NCBI GenBank assembly: GCA_021823045.1
Contig: JAKAPB010000157.1
Location: 1-5,730 of the forward strand
DNA from: Actinomycetes bacterium
GTDB taxonomy: Bacteria > Actinomycetota > Acidimicrobiia > Acidimicrobiales > Acidimicrobiaceae
Length of the DNA: 5,730 bases
Direction of reading: 5' to 3'
Shown here: in pieces, positions 1 to 5,178 of the stretch
How the letters are laid out: every line of letters begins with the position of its first letter
Position numbering within the stretch: position 1 is the first letter of the stretch
Translations under genes and position numbers: made by a program
Notes under the pieces: model-generated
Databases searched by the model: none
Seen by the model: only the letters and a program-made list of their open reading frames with translations
Told to the model about the DNA's origin: nothing

Positions 1-51
1 GTCGGGTGCTATTGGAGGGGGAACTTCGGCCTAAAGCTACAAAACTGCCAT

Positions 52-68
52 TAGCTTCAGTGAAGCTA
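52..68. repeat. Perfect 17-bp palindrome in non-coding DNA
   Basis: TAGCTTCA (52-59) and TGAAGCTA (61-68) are perfect inverted 8-bp arms around a single G. The centre is too tight for a good RNA hairpin without unpairing some inner bases, and neither strand has a following T-run, so it does not look like an intrinsic terminator. The geometry is more like a dimeric protein-binding site, but no promoter or gene that it would control is recognisable. It lies downstream of the minus-strand remnant at 119-325. The rest of 1-118 shows no gene I can support. Confidence 0.4.
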
Positions 69-118
69 GACGTGCCTCACAGAATCAATGAAAGAGTCGC
101 TCAACAGGCTCTGGAGGT

Positions 119-325
119 TCAATCCGACATTCTTCTTCGAGATCGCCATAAAGTGTCGGGGTGAACCCAGACTTCTTGGGCTGCCAAAGCATTGAGAACG
201 CTCTTGCCATCAAAGTCATACACCACAATACGACTAGTACTTTCGAGGAGTCTTGTAACGGCAGGCAGGCCGTTCAGTGACCAAAGGATGATCTTGTTCT
301 GAAAGGCTATTTTCGGGCGGCCAGT
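119..325 (-). pseudogene. Start-less protein-like open frame, possible gene remnant
   Basis: The minus strand has an open frame from just after a TAA (326-328) to a TGA (119-121), 68 codons. Its translation looks like real protein: it has a hydrophobic stretch near its start (IILWSLNGLPAV), then SRIVVYDFDGKSV, then NALAAQEVWVHPDTLWRSRR. There is no ATG near its beginning; the only ATG is four codons before the stop. A GTG pair at the IVVYDF segment is the nearest usable start and has no clear ribosome binding site. I do not recognise the family. The likeliest reading is the C-terminal remnant of a gene whose 5' part was lost. The alternative is a chance open frame. It is on the same strand as, and downstream of, the DCC-family gene. 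Confidence 0.3.
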
Positions 326-373
326 TTATACGCTATTGAAGTAAATGACCCGAGACGGTTGAGGCTGTGTTGC

Positions 374-388
374 GCGGCGATCGGCCGC
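374..388. repeat. Short GC-rich hairpin after the DCC-family gene
   Basis: GCGGC (374-378) and GCCGC (384-388) can pair around a 5-base loop, immediately beyond the minus-strand stop codon at 390-392. No T-run follows in the minus-strand direction, so it is not a standard intrinsic terminator. At most it is a 3'-end stabilising stem. Confidence 0.25.
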
Positions 389-389
389 T

Positions 390-971
390 TCAGCGTTTTG
401 GCCCGAAGAGCGTTTTCGCCAGGAGGAAGAGACGATCTACCTTGGTCCGCCTTCTGGCAACGAACCCGTAAGCTGTATCACACAGCATGAGCAGCCTCCC
501 GGAGCTAAATCGACGAAATATCCATTTCAGTCTTGGATATTTCGCCGCTGCGATCTCGAGAACGGCCGTGGCGCCAGCTGTGATTGAGCCGTTGTGTACG
601 ACTACCAGCCTATCTCTGGGATTATAGGAGAGAGTTGGATCTTCCGGTGAAAGATCTTGATAGGGGAGCGTCGTTATTTGTTGGCTATCTAGCAGGTTCG
701 CCAGGTGGCTGCACATCTCGCATTCCGAGTCGAAAATGACGGTTAGTGGCGAGCCCTCTCTGGTTATCGGAAAAGCGGGATCTGCTCGAGGTTGGATATT
801 TTTCGAGGGTTTTATCGAGTCATCCAAGGTTTCTGATAGCCTTCTTCCCAAGCACCGCCGGGCCCATCCTAGCTTGGAGACACGGTCAGGTGTGCGTGGG
901 AATAAAGTGTGGAGCGGCCGCAGTCCTCGGTGACGAGGCGCAGACTTTTCCGTTCCGATGTCTCGAGCCAT
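390..971 (-). CDS. DCC-family (DUF393) thiol-disulfide oxidoreductase-like protein
   Basis: The DCC (DUF393, PF04134) signature is visible. A beta strand runs into an acidic CxxC segment (VIFDSECEMCSHL, residues 78-90, with Cys84 and Cys87). Then come a central strand-turn (RLVVVHNGSITAGATAVLEI, residues 121-140) matching the family's 'G..y.GadAvl' element, and a C-terminal DTAYGFVARRR (165-175) matching 'd..Y..vArnR'. The family is small, soluble and presumed redox-active; its physiological substrate is not established. The domain starts only around residue 75. The preceding 70 residues are Arg/Pro-rich and unlike the family, so the ATG at 969-971 may be too far upstream, although a GGGGA lies 6 bases before it. 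In-frame TTG codons at 849-851 and 825-827 are alternatives with weaker signals. The gene is transcribed away from the plus-strand genes. The family call is firm; the start is not. Confidence 0.8.
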   Translation of the reverse strand: MARDIGTEKSAPRHRGLRPLHTLFPRTPDRVSKLGWARRCLGRRLSETLDDSIKPSKNIQPRADPAFPITREGSPLTVIFDSECEMCSHLANLLDSQQITTLPYQDLSPEDPTLSYNPRDRLVVVHNGSITAGATAVLEIAAAKYPRLKWIFRRFSSGRLLMLCDTAYGFVARRRTKVDRLFLLAKTLFGPKR

Positions 972-1371
972 TTAGTTTCCCCGGCAACTCCAAAGATACG
1001 GTACTCGGCGGGTCGGCATCTAGTGCCAAGATGGCGGTGGAGTCAGTTAACCCTAATTAGTGGCGCAGCTAGAAGTTCCATCCTTTAGGGGGAGGAAGTT
1101 TACTGAAGTAATCACCCGATCGCTCGGACTCGGAACTTTTGTTTCGAAAAGACATCGGCCGAGGGTGCGAAGTTTTGATGCTGGCTAAGTCGATGACCTG
1201 GCTCTGGTTTGAAACTGATGTGATGTCAGGATGTTGATAGGTTCAATGATGTCGTTTGCCCGTTAAACGCTGGGATGACCTATGGCACCAACGAGTCGGG
1301 ACCTGGTGTTAGCATGGTCAGGCAGCCAGTGATTGAACATCGTGGTGCAATCGTGCTGAGATGAGGTCGAT
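972..1371. other. Divergent intergenic region, about 400 bp
   Basis: This stretch separates the start of the minus-strand DCC gene from the start of the plus-strand S26 peptidase, so promoters for both should lie here. I found no convincing -35/-10 pair on either strand and no RNA gene. A plus-strand open frame running from 746 to 1060 overlaps the DCC gene antisense and lacks any family signature, so I treat it as spurious. The one notable structure is the imperfect dyad at 1276-1320. Confidence 0.5.
1276..1320. repeat. Imperfect inverted repeat upstream of the S26 peptidase gene
   Basis: The outer arms TGACC (1276-1280) and GGTCA (1316-1320) pair perfectly, as do the inner arms CACCA (1286-1290) and TGGTG (1304-1308). 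Between them ATG (1282-1284) can pair with CAT (1313-1315), leaving a small internal loop and a 13-base apical loop. It lies 51 bases before the GTG start. It could be an operator or a leader-RNA stem. It has no T-run, so it is not a terminator. Confidence 0.35.
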
Positions 1372-1791
1372 GTGGAGGTACGAACGTTGAAAAGGCTCGT
1401 GAACCTGTTACTACTTGGCTTAGGGGCAATAGGTTGGTTGGCGTTCTTTTTCGGATTTAGCGAACTGTCGCGAAGGTTTATTCGCCGTTACCAGCGACTC
1501 GAAGTTGTTGGAGATTCTATGGAGCCAACGTTGTCAAATGGTGACAAGATAATAGTCCGAAAAGGGCTAGCCCCCATTTCTGGATCATTGATTGTCTTTG
1601 CTGACCCAAGAGAACGCGCTAGACTCTTGGTCAAGAGAGCACAAAGTGTTTGCGCAGGCGAAGTCGTTGCGGTGGGTGATAACGCTGACGCATCCACTGA
1701 CTCTAGGCACTTTGGACTGATACCCGTTAGTGAGCTTGTTGGAGTGGCGTTTTATCGGTATTTTCCCGTCAGTTCAGCAGGTAGGATCTAG
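1372..1791 (+). CDS. sodX: Membrane-anchored S26 peptidase, nickel superoxide dismutase maturation type
   Basis: This is a small serine peptidase of the signal peptidase I/S26 clan, closest by eye to SodX, which removes the N-terminal propeptide of nickel superoxide dismutase. One hydrophobic segment (about residues 10-30) would anchor it in the membrane. It is followed by VVGDSMEPTLSNGDKIIV (45-62) with the nucleophile Ser49, LLVKRA (85-90) with the presumed general base Lys88, and GDNADASTDSRHFGLIP (102-118), the conserved S26 box. At 139 residues it is far shorter than a housekeeping signal peptidase. The start is uncertain. GTG 1372 has GAGG five bases upstream, while TTG 1387 has a better GGAGGT at 1374-1379 and would begin MKRLVNLLLL. 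No nickel superoxide dismutase gene (recognisable by an N-terminal HCxxPC hook) occurs in the window, so the substrate is unproven and the sodX name is provisional. Its stop lies 39 bases before the RsiG homologue, suggesting co-transcription. Confidence 0.75.
   Translation: MEVRTLKRLVNLLLLGLGAIGWLAFFFGFSELSRRFIRRYQRLEVVGDSMEPTLSNGDKIIVRKGLAPISGSLIVFADPRERARLLVKRAQSVCAGEVVAVGDNADASTDSRHFGLIPVSELVGVAFYRYFPVSSAGRI
1374..1379 (+). promoter_or_regulatory. Strong Shine-Dalgarno inside the annotated S26 peptidase start
   Basis: GGAGGT lies 7 bases before an in-frame TTG (1387-1389). It is a better ribosome binding site than the one serving GTG 1372 and argues that translation may start at the TTG, which would shorten the product by five residues without touching the membrane segment. 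Confidence 0.45.
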
Positions 1792-1821
1792 GAGATGACC
1801 TCCCTAACCAAATCATCTAGA
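1787..1821. repeat. Imperfect inverted repeat between the S26 peptidase and rsiG
   Basis: TCTAG plus ATGA (1787-1791 and 1795-1798, separated by GAG) pairs with TCATCTAGA (1813-1821), giving nine base pairs with a three-base bulge. It includes the TAG stop of the peptidase and ends nine bases before the rsiG ATG. No T-run follows. A competing pairing is GGAG (1791-1794) with CTCC (1800-1803). It may affect rsiG translation or be a protein-binding site. Confidence 0.4.
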
Positions 1822-1830
1822 GTGTAGAAT

Positions 1831-2328
1831 ATGGCGTCGCTTCGTGAGGCAGTAGCAGAGGTGCTTAGCCCCTCTTTTATTGATGACATTGGTTCAATAA
1901 GCGTGAAAGAACTTCGGCGGCGTAGGGACAAGGCAATCCATGTGGAATCAGTCGTCTCCTACACTCGGCGGTTAGTACAGGCAATGCTCGACATCACTAA
2001 CGCGTCGGAGGTTTCTGGTGATTCGAGTGAGCTAGTAGGCGAACTGTCTGAGATATTGAGTGACGGTAACTCTCACAGCTCAGCTGGAAGACTTGTCGAG
2101 GTGGAAATCTCGGAGGAGGCATCTTTGCAGGCGGACCAGTTCTTGCAAGAAGCCTTAGCCGGGACAGCGTCAAGGAGTGACCTATTGGCCGCGACTGAAA
2201 AGGAGATCTCCGAGATGAGGCAGGAACTCCATTCGGTACTCGACCAACTCTCCTCTGAACTCGTAGAGCAGTACAAGAATGGTCGGGCCAGCATCCAAGG
2301 ACTTCTTGAAGATGTAGGGAAGAGCTAA
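1831..2328 (+). CDS. rsiG: RsiG-type c-di-GMP-dependent anti-sigma factor
   Basis: In Streptomyces, RsiG binds c-di-GMP and in that form holds the sigma factor WhiG inactive. Its known ligand signature is E-x3-S-x2-R-x3-Q-x3-D, present on each of two antiparallel helices. Here residues 39-54 match perfectly (Glu39, Ser43, Arg46, Gln50, Asp54), just after the family-like ELRRRRDKAIHVE. A second copy at residues 123-138 has Glu123, Ser127, Arg130 and Asp138 but His134 in place of Gln. Both lie in long, predicted helical, charged segments, joined by an acidic, Ser-rich linker (about 55-100). There is no signal peptide or membrane segment, so it should be cytoplasmic. At 165 residues the size suits the family. 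No good Shine-Dalgarno precedes the ATG, which could mean coupling to the upstream peptidase gene or structural control. The WhiG/FliA-type partner is not in this window. Such proteins are also annotated as 'aerial mycelium formation protein'. The family call is confident; the target sigma factor is inferred. Confidence 0.82.
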   Translation: MASLREAVAEVLSPSFIDDIGSISVKELRRRRDKAIHVESVVSYTRRLVQAMLDITNASEVSGDSSELVGELSEILSDGNSHSSAGRLVEVEISEEASLQADQFLQEALAGTASRSDLLAATEKEISEMRQELHSVLDQLSSELVEQYKNGRASIQGLLEDVGKS

Positions 2329-2418
2329 GGACCTCTTTGGAATCTCCGGAGCGACTAAAGGGTTGAAAATCATGGCACGTCTCGGCTGAATGCCTTGACG
2401 CCGGTCTTGCTTGCTAGT

Positions 2419-2425
2419 CGGAGGT
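2419..2425 (+). promoter_or_regulatory. Ribosome binding site fixing the glycosyltransferase start
   Basis: CGGAGGT lies eight bases before ATG 2434. This decides for the ATG over an in-frame TTG at 2395, which would add 13 residues of unrelated sequence. Confidence 0.75.
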
Positions 2426-2433
2426 TGTTTTCG

Positions 2434-3672
2434 ATGCGTTTCGCTGTGCTGTCCTACCACTCATCGCCGTTGGCTCAACCCGGCGTTGGTGATGGCGGTG
2501 GAATGAACGTATACGTAAAGCGTTTGGTGTCGGCGCTGGTTCGCTCTGGGGCGGATTGTGATGTCTATACCAGATCCACTTCGGCCACCGATCCTTCGAG
2601 GATTGTCGTCGAGCCTGGTTTTGTAGTTCATAACGTTCCAGCAGGCCCCGCCAGCAACCTGGAAAAAGAGGAACTCTTAGACTACGTCGACGATTTCAAG
2701 GATGAAGTTCTGAATTTGATGCTCGATTCTGAATCATTTATGCCAGACCTAATCCATTCCAACTATTGGCTATCGGGGATTGCTGGGCACGCAATCAAAC
2801 ACGAACTTGACGTTCCGATGCTTACGACCTTCCACACCTTGGAGAAGGTCAAGTCGTTCGGTCGTACCCGGCCCGATGATGGTTACGACGAGGTTTTTCG
2901 TGTCAAAAAAGAGCTTGAGATAATGGGGTGCTCTGATTCGGTGCTGGTTTCGTGTGCGCAGGAGATGATCCAGCTTGTCGACCTGTATGGAATCTCACCG
3001 GAGAGGGTCGAAGTGGTTACGCCGGGGGTCGATCATGCATTTTTTGCTCCAGGTGCCAAAGCGATGGCGCGCCAAGCCTTAGGACTTAACCAAGGCAAAA
3101 AACTTTTGTTATGGATCGGAAGGATACAGCCGCTAAAGGCCCCGTCCATGGCGGTCGAAGCTCTGGGCATCCTTGCAAAAGAGTTCGATGTTGAGATGGT
3201 GATGATAGGTGGTCCCTCCGGCTCTGATGGTGCAGAAGAGCTGAATCTCGTGAAGAAGCTGGCAGAATCTTATGGAGTACGAGAGCGCTTGCATCTGATC
3301 TCTCCCCAGCCTCACGAGACCATTTCTAGTTACTATCGAGCTGCTGATCTGTGTCTCATTACATCCAGAACCGAGTCGTTTGGTCTGGTGGCCCTCGAGG
3401 CAGCTTCTTGCGGGCTCGTAACAATCGCATCCGACGTCGGCGGCCTTACCTCGGTGATAGATGGAGGGATGACCGGAATATTGGTGTCGGAGAGATCCCC
3501 GGAAAAGTTTGCTGAAGATGCCAGGGAGCTACTTTTGCGGCCTGACTTGATGAAATCTATGTCGAGGGCGGCGGTGGAGAAATCCTTCGGTTATACCTGG
3601 TCATATGCCGCCCGCCAGATGAGCTCCGTAGCGAGGTCGCTGCTGGCTCGAGAACTTCTTAGCTGCTGCTGA
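2434..3672 (+). CDS. mshA: MshA-like D-inositol-3-phosphate glycosyltransferase (GT4)
   Basis: MshA transfers GlcNAc from UDP-GlcNAc to inositol phosphate, the first step of mycothiol synthesis in the cytoplasm. The 412-residue length and GT-B layout fit. The N-terminal domain opens with VLSYHSSPLAQPGVGDGGG (residues 5-23), followed by MNVYVKRLVSAL, nearly the family consensus. IHSNYWLSG (107-115) and TFHTLEKVK (132-140) line the acceptor cleft. The nucleotide-sugar domain shows VVTPGVD (194-200), GRIQPLKAP (229-237), IGGPSG (258-263), and the donor-binding TESFGLVALEA (313-323) with the conserved Glu314, then SDVGGL. The start is fixed by the ribosome binding site at 2419-2425. It lies 105 bases after rsiG with no terminator between, so an operon with the upstream genes is possible. 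Its last 27 codons, stop included, fall in the 125-bp tandem duplication; this copy keeps the frame intact. A related GT4 enzyme acting on another acceptor cannot be excluded. Confidence 0.8.
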   Translation: MRFAVLSYHSSPLAQPGVGDGGGMNVYVKRLVSALVRSGADCDVYTRSTSATDPSRIVVEPGFVVHNVPAGPASNLEKEELLDYVDDFKDEVLNLMLDSESFMPDLIHSNYWLSGIAGHAIKHELDVPMLTTFHTLEKVKSFGRTRPDDGYDEVFRVKKELEIMGCSDSVLVSCAQEMIQLVDLYGISPERVEVVTPGVDHAFFAPGAKAMARQALGLNQGKKLLLWIGRIQPLKAPSMAVEALGILAKEFDVEMVMIGGPSGSDGAEELNLVKKLAESYGVRERLHLISPQPHETISSYYRAADLCLITSRTESFGLVALEAASCGLVTIASDVGGLTSVIDGGMTGILVSERSPEKFAEDARELLLRPDLMKSMSRAAVEKSFGYTWSYAARQMSSVARSLLARELLSCC

Positions 3673-3841
3673 ATCCGAGATGAGGTGGTCTTAGGGAACT
3701 GAGGTCCCTGCTCGACTATACCTGGTCATATGCCGCCCGCCAGATGAGCTCCGTAGCGAGGTCGCTGCTGGCTCGAGAACTTCTTAGCTGCTGCTGAATC
3801 CGAGATGAGGTGGTCTTAGGGAACTGAGGTCCCTGCTCGAC
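3592..3841 (+). repeat. Exact 125-bp tandem duplication of the mshA 3' end and spacer
   Basis: Positions 3592-3716 are repeated without a single mismatch at 3717-3841, and the match extends by one base (T at 3717 and 3842), a one-base microhomology at the junction. Each unit contains the last 27 codons of the glycosyltransferase gene with its stop, plus 44 bases of spacer. Each spacer holds a small AGGGA/TCCCT stem (3693-3709 and 3818-3834) without a T-run. The unit length is not a multiple of three and the second copy follows a stop, so copy two is a non-coding gene fragment. Complete identity indicates either a very recent duplication or an assembly error. Confidence 0.95.
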
Positions 3842-3955
3842 TCAAATCCGAGGACCTCGTGCCGTCTAACTCAAATTTATTGGATGGAGTTTCCGCGAAG
3901 ATCATGGGCCTTAGATGTCCTCAATTACAGAGATAACAGGGCACAAAAGTTGCTT

Positions 3956-4780
3956 ATGATCTTTTGTATGTTCGATCTCTGTTTCGTAGGTGGTGGGAAG
4001 ATGGCGAGTGCCATCTTGTCGGGGATAGTTGAAAGCCCCAACTTGCAAAGCCGGTCTATTCATGTTTCTGAGAAGTTCGCGCCCGCGAGGAAGGCGATTG
4101 CTGATCGCTTCCCTGGCATTAGTGTGTCTGCATCTCCCGAGCCTGCTGCGACTTATCTCTTGGCGGTAAAGCCCAAAGACGCAGCTTCAGCAGCCAGCGA
4201 ACTTGAGGTGGTGGTAAGCAATCCGCCGAGTGAAGCAGCTAAGCCGCCCGTTCTAGTTTCAATTGCCGCTGGGATCGACAGCGCGCATCTTTCGAGTTGG
4301 GCACCGAGCTTTACAATTGTAAGAACGATGCCTAATACTGCAGTGGCGGTGGGGAAAGGGGTGGTGGCTCTCGCCGCAGGAAAAGGTGCAGACGAAGAGG
4401 CTATGGGTCGGGCCGAGGAACTATTCTCAGCGGTCGCAGTGACGATCAGGGTTAGTGAAAGTCAAATGGACGCGGTCACGGCAATGTCGGGCTCGGGGCC
4501 AGCATACTTCATGTATTTCATTGAGGCGCTGGAGGAGGCGGGTATTTCTCTCGGCCTGCCTCTGGATTTAGCGAGGAAGCTAGCAATTTTGACCACTCTT
4601 GGTTCCGGTCACTTGGCCTTAGAGGATGGTCGGGATCCTCGTATCCTGCGCCTTGAGGTTACGTCGCCCGGAGGTACGACCGCAAGGGCGATTGCTGAAT
4701 TTGACCGAGGAGCTCTGAAGGCGACGATTTCCAATGCAGTGTTAGCCGCGCATGAGAGGTCAAAAGAGCTTGGAAGCTAG
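3956..4780 (+). CDS. proC: Pyrroline-5-carboxylate reductase
   Basis: ProC reduces 1-pyrroline-5-carboxylate to L-proline with NAD(P)H, the last step of proline synthesis, in the cytoplasm. Counting from ATG 3956, the N-terminal Rossmann segment is FVGGGKMASAIL (residues 10-21). AVKPKD follows, then VSIAAGID, and RTMPNTAVAVGKGV. The family-defining C-terminal half has AMSGSGPAYFMYFIEALEEA and VTSPGGTTARAIAEFDRGAL, ending near ERSKELG. The family's usual 'QT' in the dimerisation helix reads LTT here. The open frame reaches back to ATG 3884, but those first 24 residues are unlike ProC. Candidate starts are TTG 3950 (AGGG at 3938-3941, eight bases away), ATG 3956 and ATG 3968; the last two give 274 and 270 residues, the normal family length. 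Function is certain; the start is not. An intrinsic terminator follows, so hemA is probably transcribed separately. Confidence 0.95.
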   Translation: MIFCMFDLCFVGGGKMASAILSGIVESPNLQSRSIHVSEKFAPARKAIADRFPGISVSASPEPAATYLLAVKPKDAASAASELEVVVSNPPSEAAKPPVLVSIAAGIDSAHLSSWAPSFTIVRTMPNTAVAVGKGVVALAAGKGADEEAMGRAEELFSAVAVTIRVSESQMDAVTAMSGSGPAYFMYFIEALEEAGISLGLPLDLARKLAILTTLGSGHLALEDGRDPRILRLEVTSPGGTTARAIAEFDRGALKATISNAVLAAHERSKELGS

Positions 4781-4808
4781 GGTGATTGCTGCGAAACCGC
4801 TTTTGGTT

Positions 4809-4833
4809 GCCTCGGTATAGCTCCGAGGTTTTT
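4809..4833 (+). terminator. Rho-independent terminator after proC
   Basis: CCTCGG (4810-4815) pairs with CCGAGG (4823-4828), extended by a G-T pair (4809/4829), around a seven-base loop and followed directly by a run of five T (4829-4833). It lies 29 bases after the proC stop. It is the only convincing intrinsic terminator in the window. Confidence 0.85.
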
Positions 4834-4931
4834 ATGATTCCATGTAATGACTTCAGTATTTTCTGGTATCTGACTTTATAGAATCCGACTGGTCGGCCCC
4901 TAAGTCTTTCGCCGAGCCTGGCTATTGCGCA

Positions 4932-5033
4932 ATGGATCCGTCAGAAGAAGTCGTAGACCCAGAGATCAAGGTACCTAACGAGCGCACAGCCTGGCGCCGC
5001 TTTCATCTTGAAACTCAGGTGGGCTCACTTTGA
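4932..5033 (+). pseudogene. 33-codon frame resembling the N-terminus of a DUF202 protein
   Basis: This short frame starts at an ATG without a recognisable ribosome binding site and encodes an acidic start (MDPSEEVVDPEI) followed by KVPNERTAWRRF. The 'DP....NERT.' pattern resembles the N-terminus of DUF202 (YidH-like) small membrane proteins, which normally continue into two or three membrane helices. Here the frame ends after VGSL. A second frame from TTG 5030 overlaps its stop (TTGA), has AGGTGGG six bases upstream, and encodes a fairly hydrophobic 34-residue peptide with VIAEMFSITLFVS, ending at 5134. Together they could be a frameshifted, decayed DUF202 gene. Equally, both may be chance frames. 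Confidence 0.2.
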
Positions 5034-5163
5034 AGGCTGCAACGGTGATCGCCGAGATGTTTAGTATCACACTATTCGTTTCGCGCCTTCGTGGCTTAAC
5101 GGTTTTTTACCGCCTTGGGGTACCCTGTAAGTGAAGCAAAGTGTTTGAGAAATTTCAGAACCT

Positions 5164-5170
5164 AGGTAGG
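5164..5170 (+). promoter_or_regulatory. Ribosome binding site for hemA
   Basis: AGGTAGG ends eight bases before TTG 5179. No comparable site precedes the in-frame GTG at 5194 or ATG at 5245, so it supports the TTG start. Confidence 0.5.
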
Positions 5171-5178
5171 TTTGCGTT

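Larger units (their letters stand above)
4834..5178. other. Region between proC terminator and hemA
   Basis: About 345 bases lie between the terminator and the hemA start with no well-supported gene. The hemA promoter should be here. A GGGGTACCCT near 5118-5127 contains a possible TACCCT -10 element, but no good -35 stands 16-18 bases upstream. A CGGT/ACCG stem (5100-5112) has its T-run in the loop, not after it, so it is not a terminator. Two small open frames are discussed separately. No tRNA or known riboswitch is recognisable. Confidence 0.5.

Noticed and set aside
736..1060. Two overlapping plus-strand open frames (736-933 and 746-1060)
   Set aside because: They lie mainly antisense to the DCC gene, have no recognisable domain and no consistent ribosome binding site; they are shadows of the minus-strand gene.
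1488..1697. Minus-strand open frame inside the S26 peptidase gene
   Set aside because: The plus strand here encodes the catalytic motifs; the antisense translation is Ser/Thr-rich with no family signature.
1795..1827. Ten-codon leader frame (ATG 1795 to TAG) between the peptidase and rsiG
   Set aside because: AGGAG directly abuts the ATG, leaving no spacing for ribosome binding, and the peptide has no regulatory codon pattern.
2363..2391. TTGAAA with CTGAAT 17 bases downstream as an mshA promoter
   Set aside because: The -10 matches consensus in only three of six positions, so it cannot be separated from chance.
2073..2460. Two minus-strand open frames opposite rsiG and the mshA start
   Set aside because: The plus-strand frame holds the second c-di-GMP motif and the mshA start; the antisense products look random.
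3133..3315. Minus-strand open frame inside mshA
   Set aside because: Antisense to conserved glycosyltransferase motifs with no domain of its own.
3592..3841. Insertion sequence or CRISPR origin for the tandem repeat
   Set aside because: There are just two adjacent copies without a spacer, terminal inverted repeats or transposase, and the repeated unit is ordinary gene end plus spacer.
5100..5112. CGGT/ACCG hairpin as a terminator before hemA
   Set aside because: The T-run forms the loop, the stem is only four pairs, and no gene ending just upstream is well supported.
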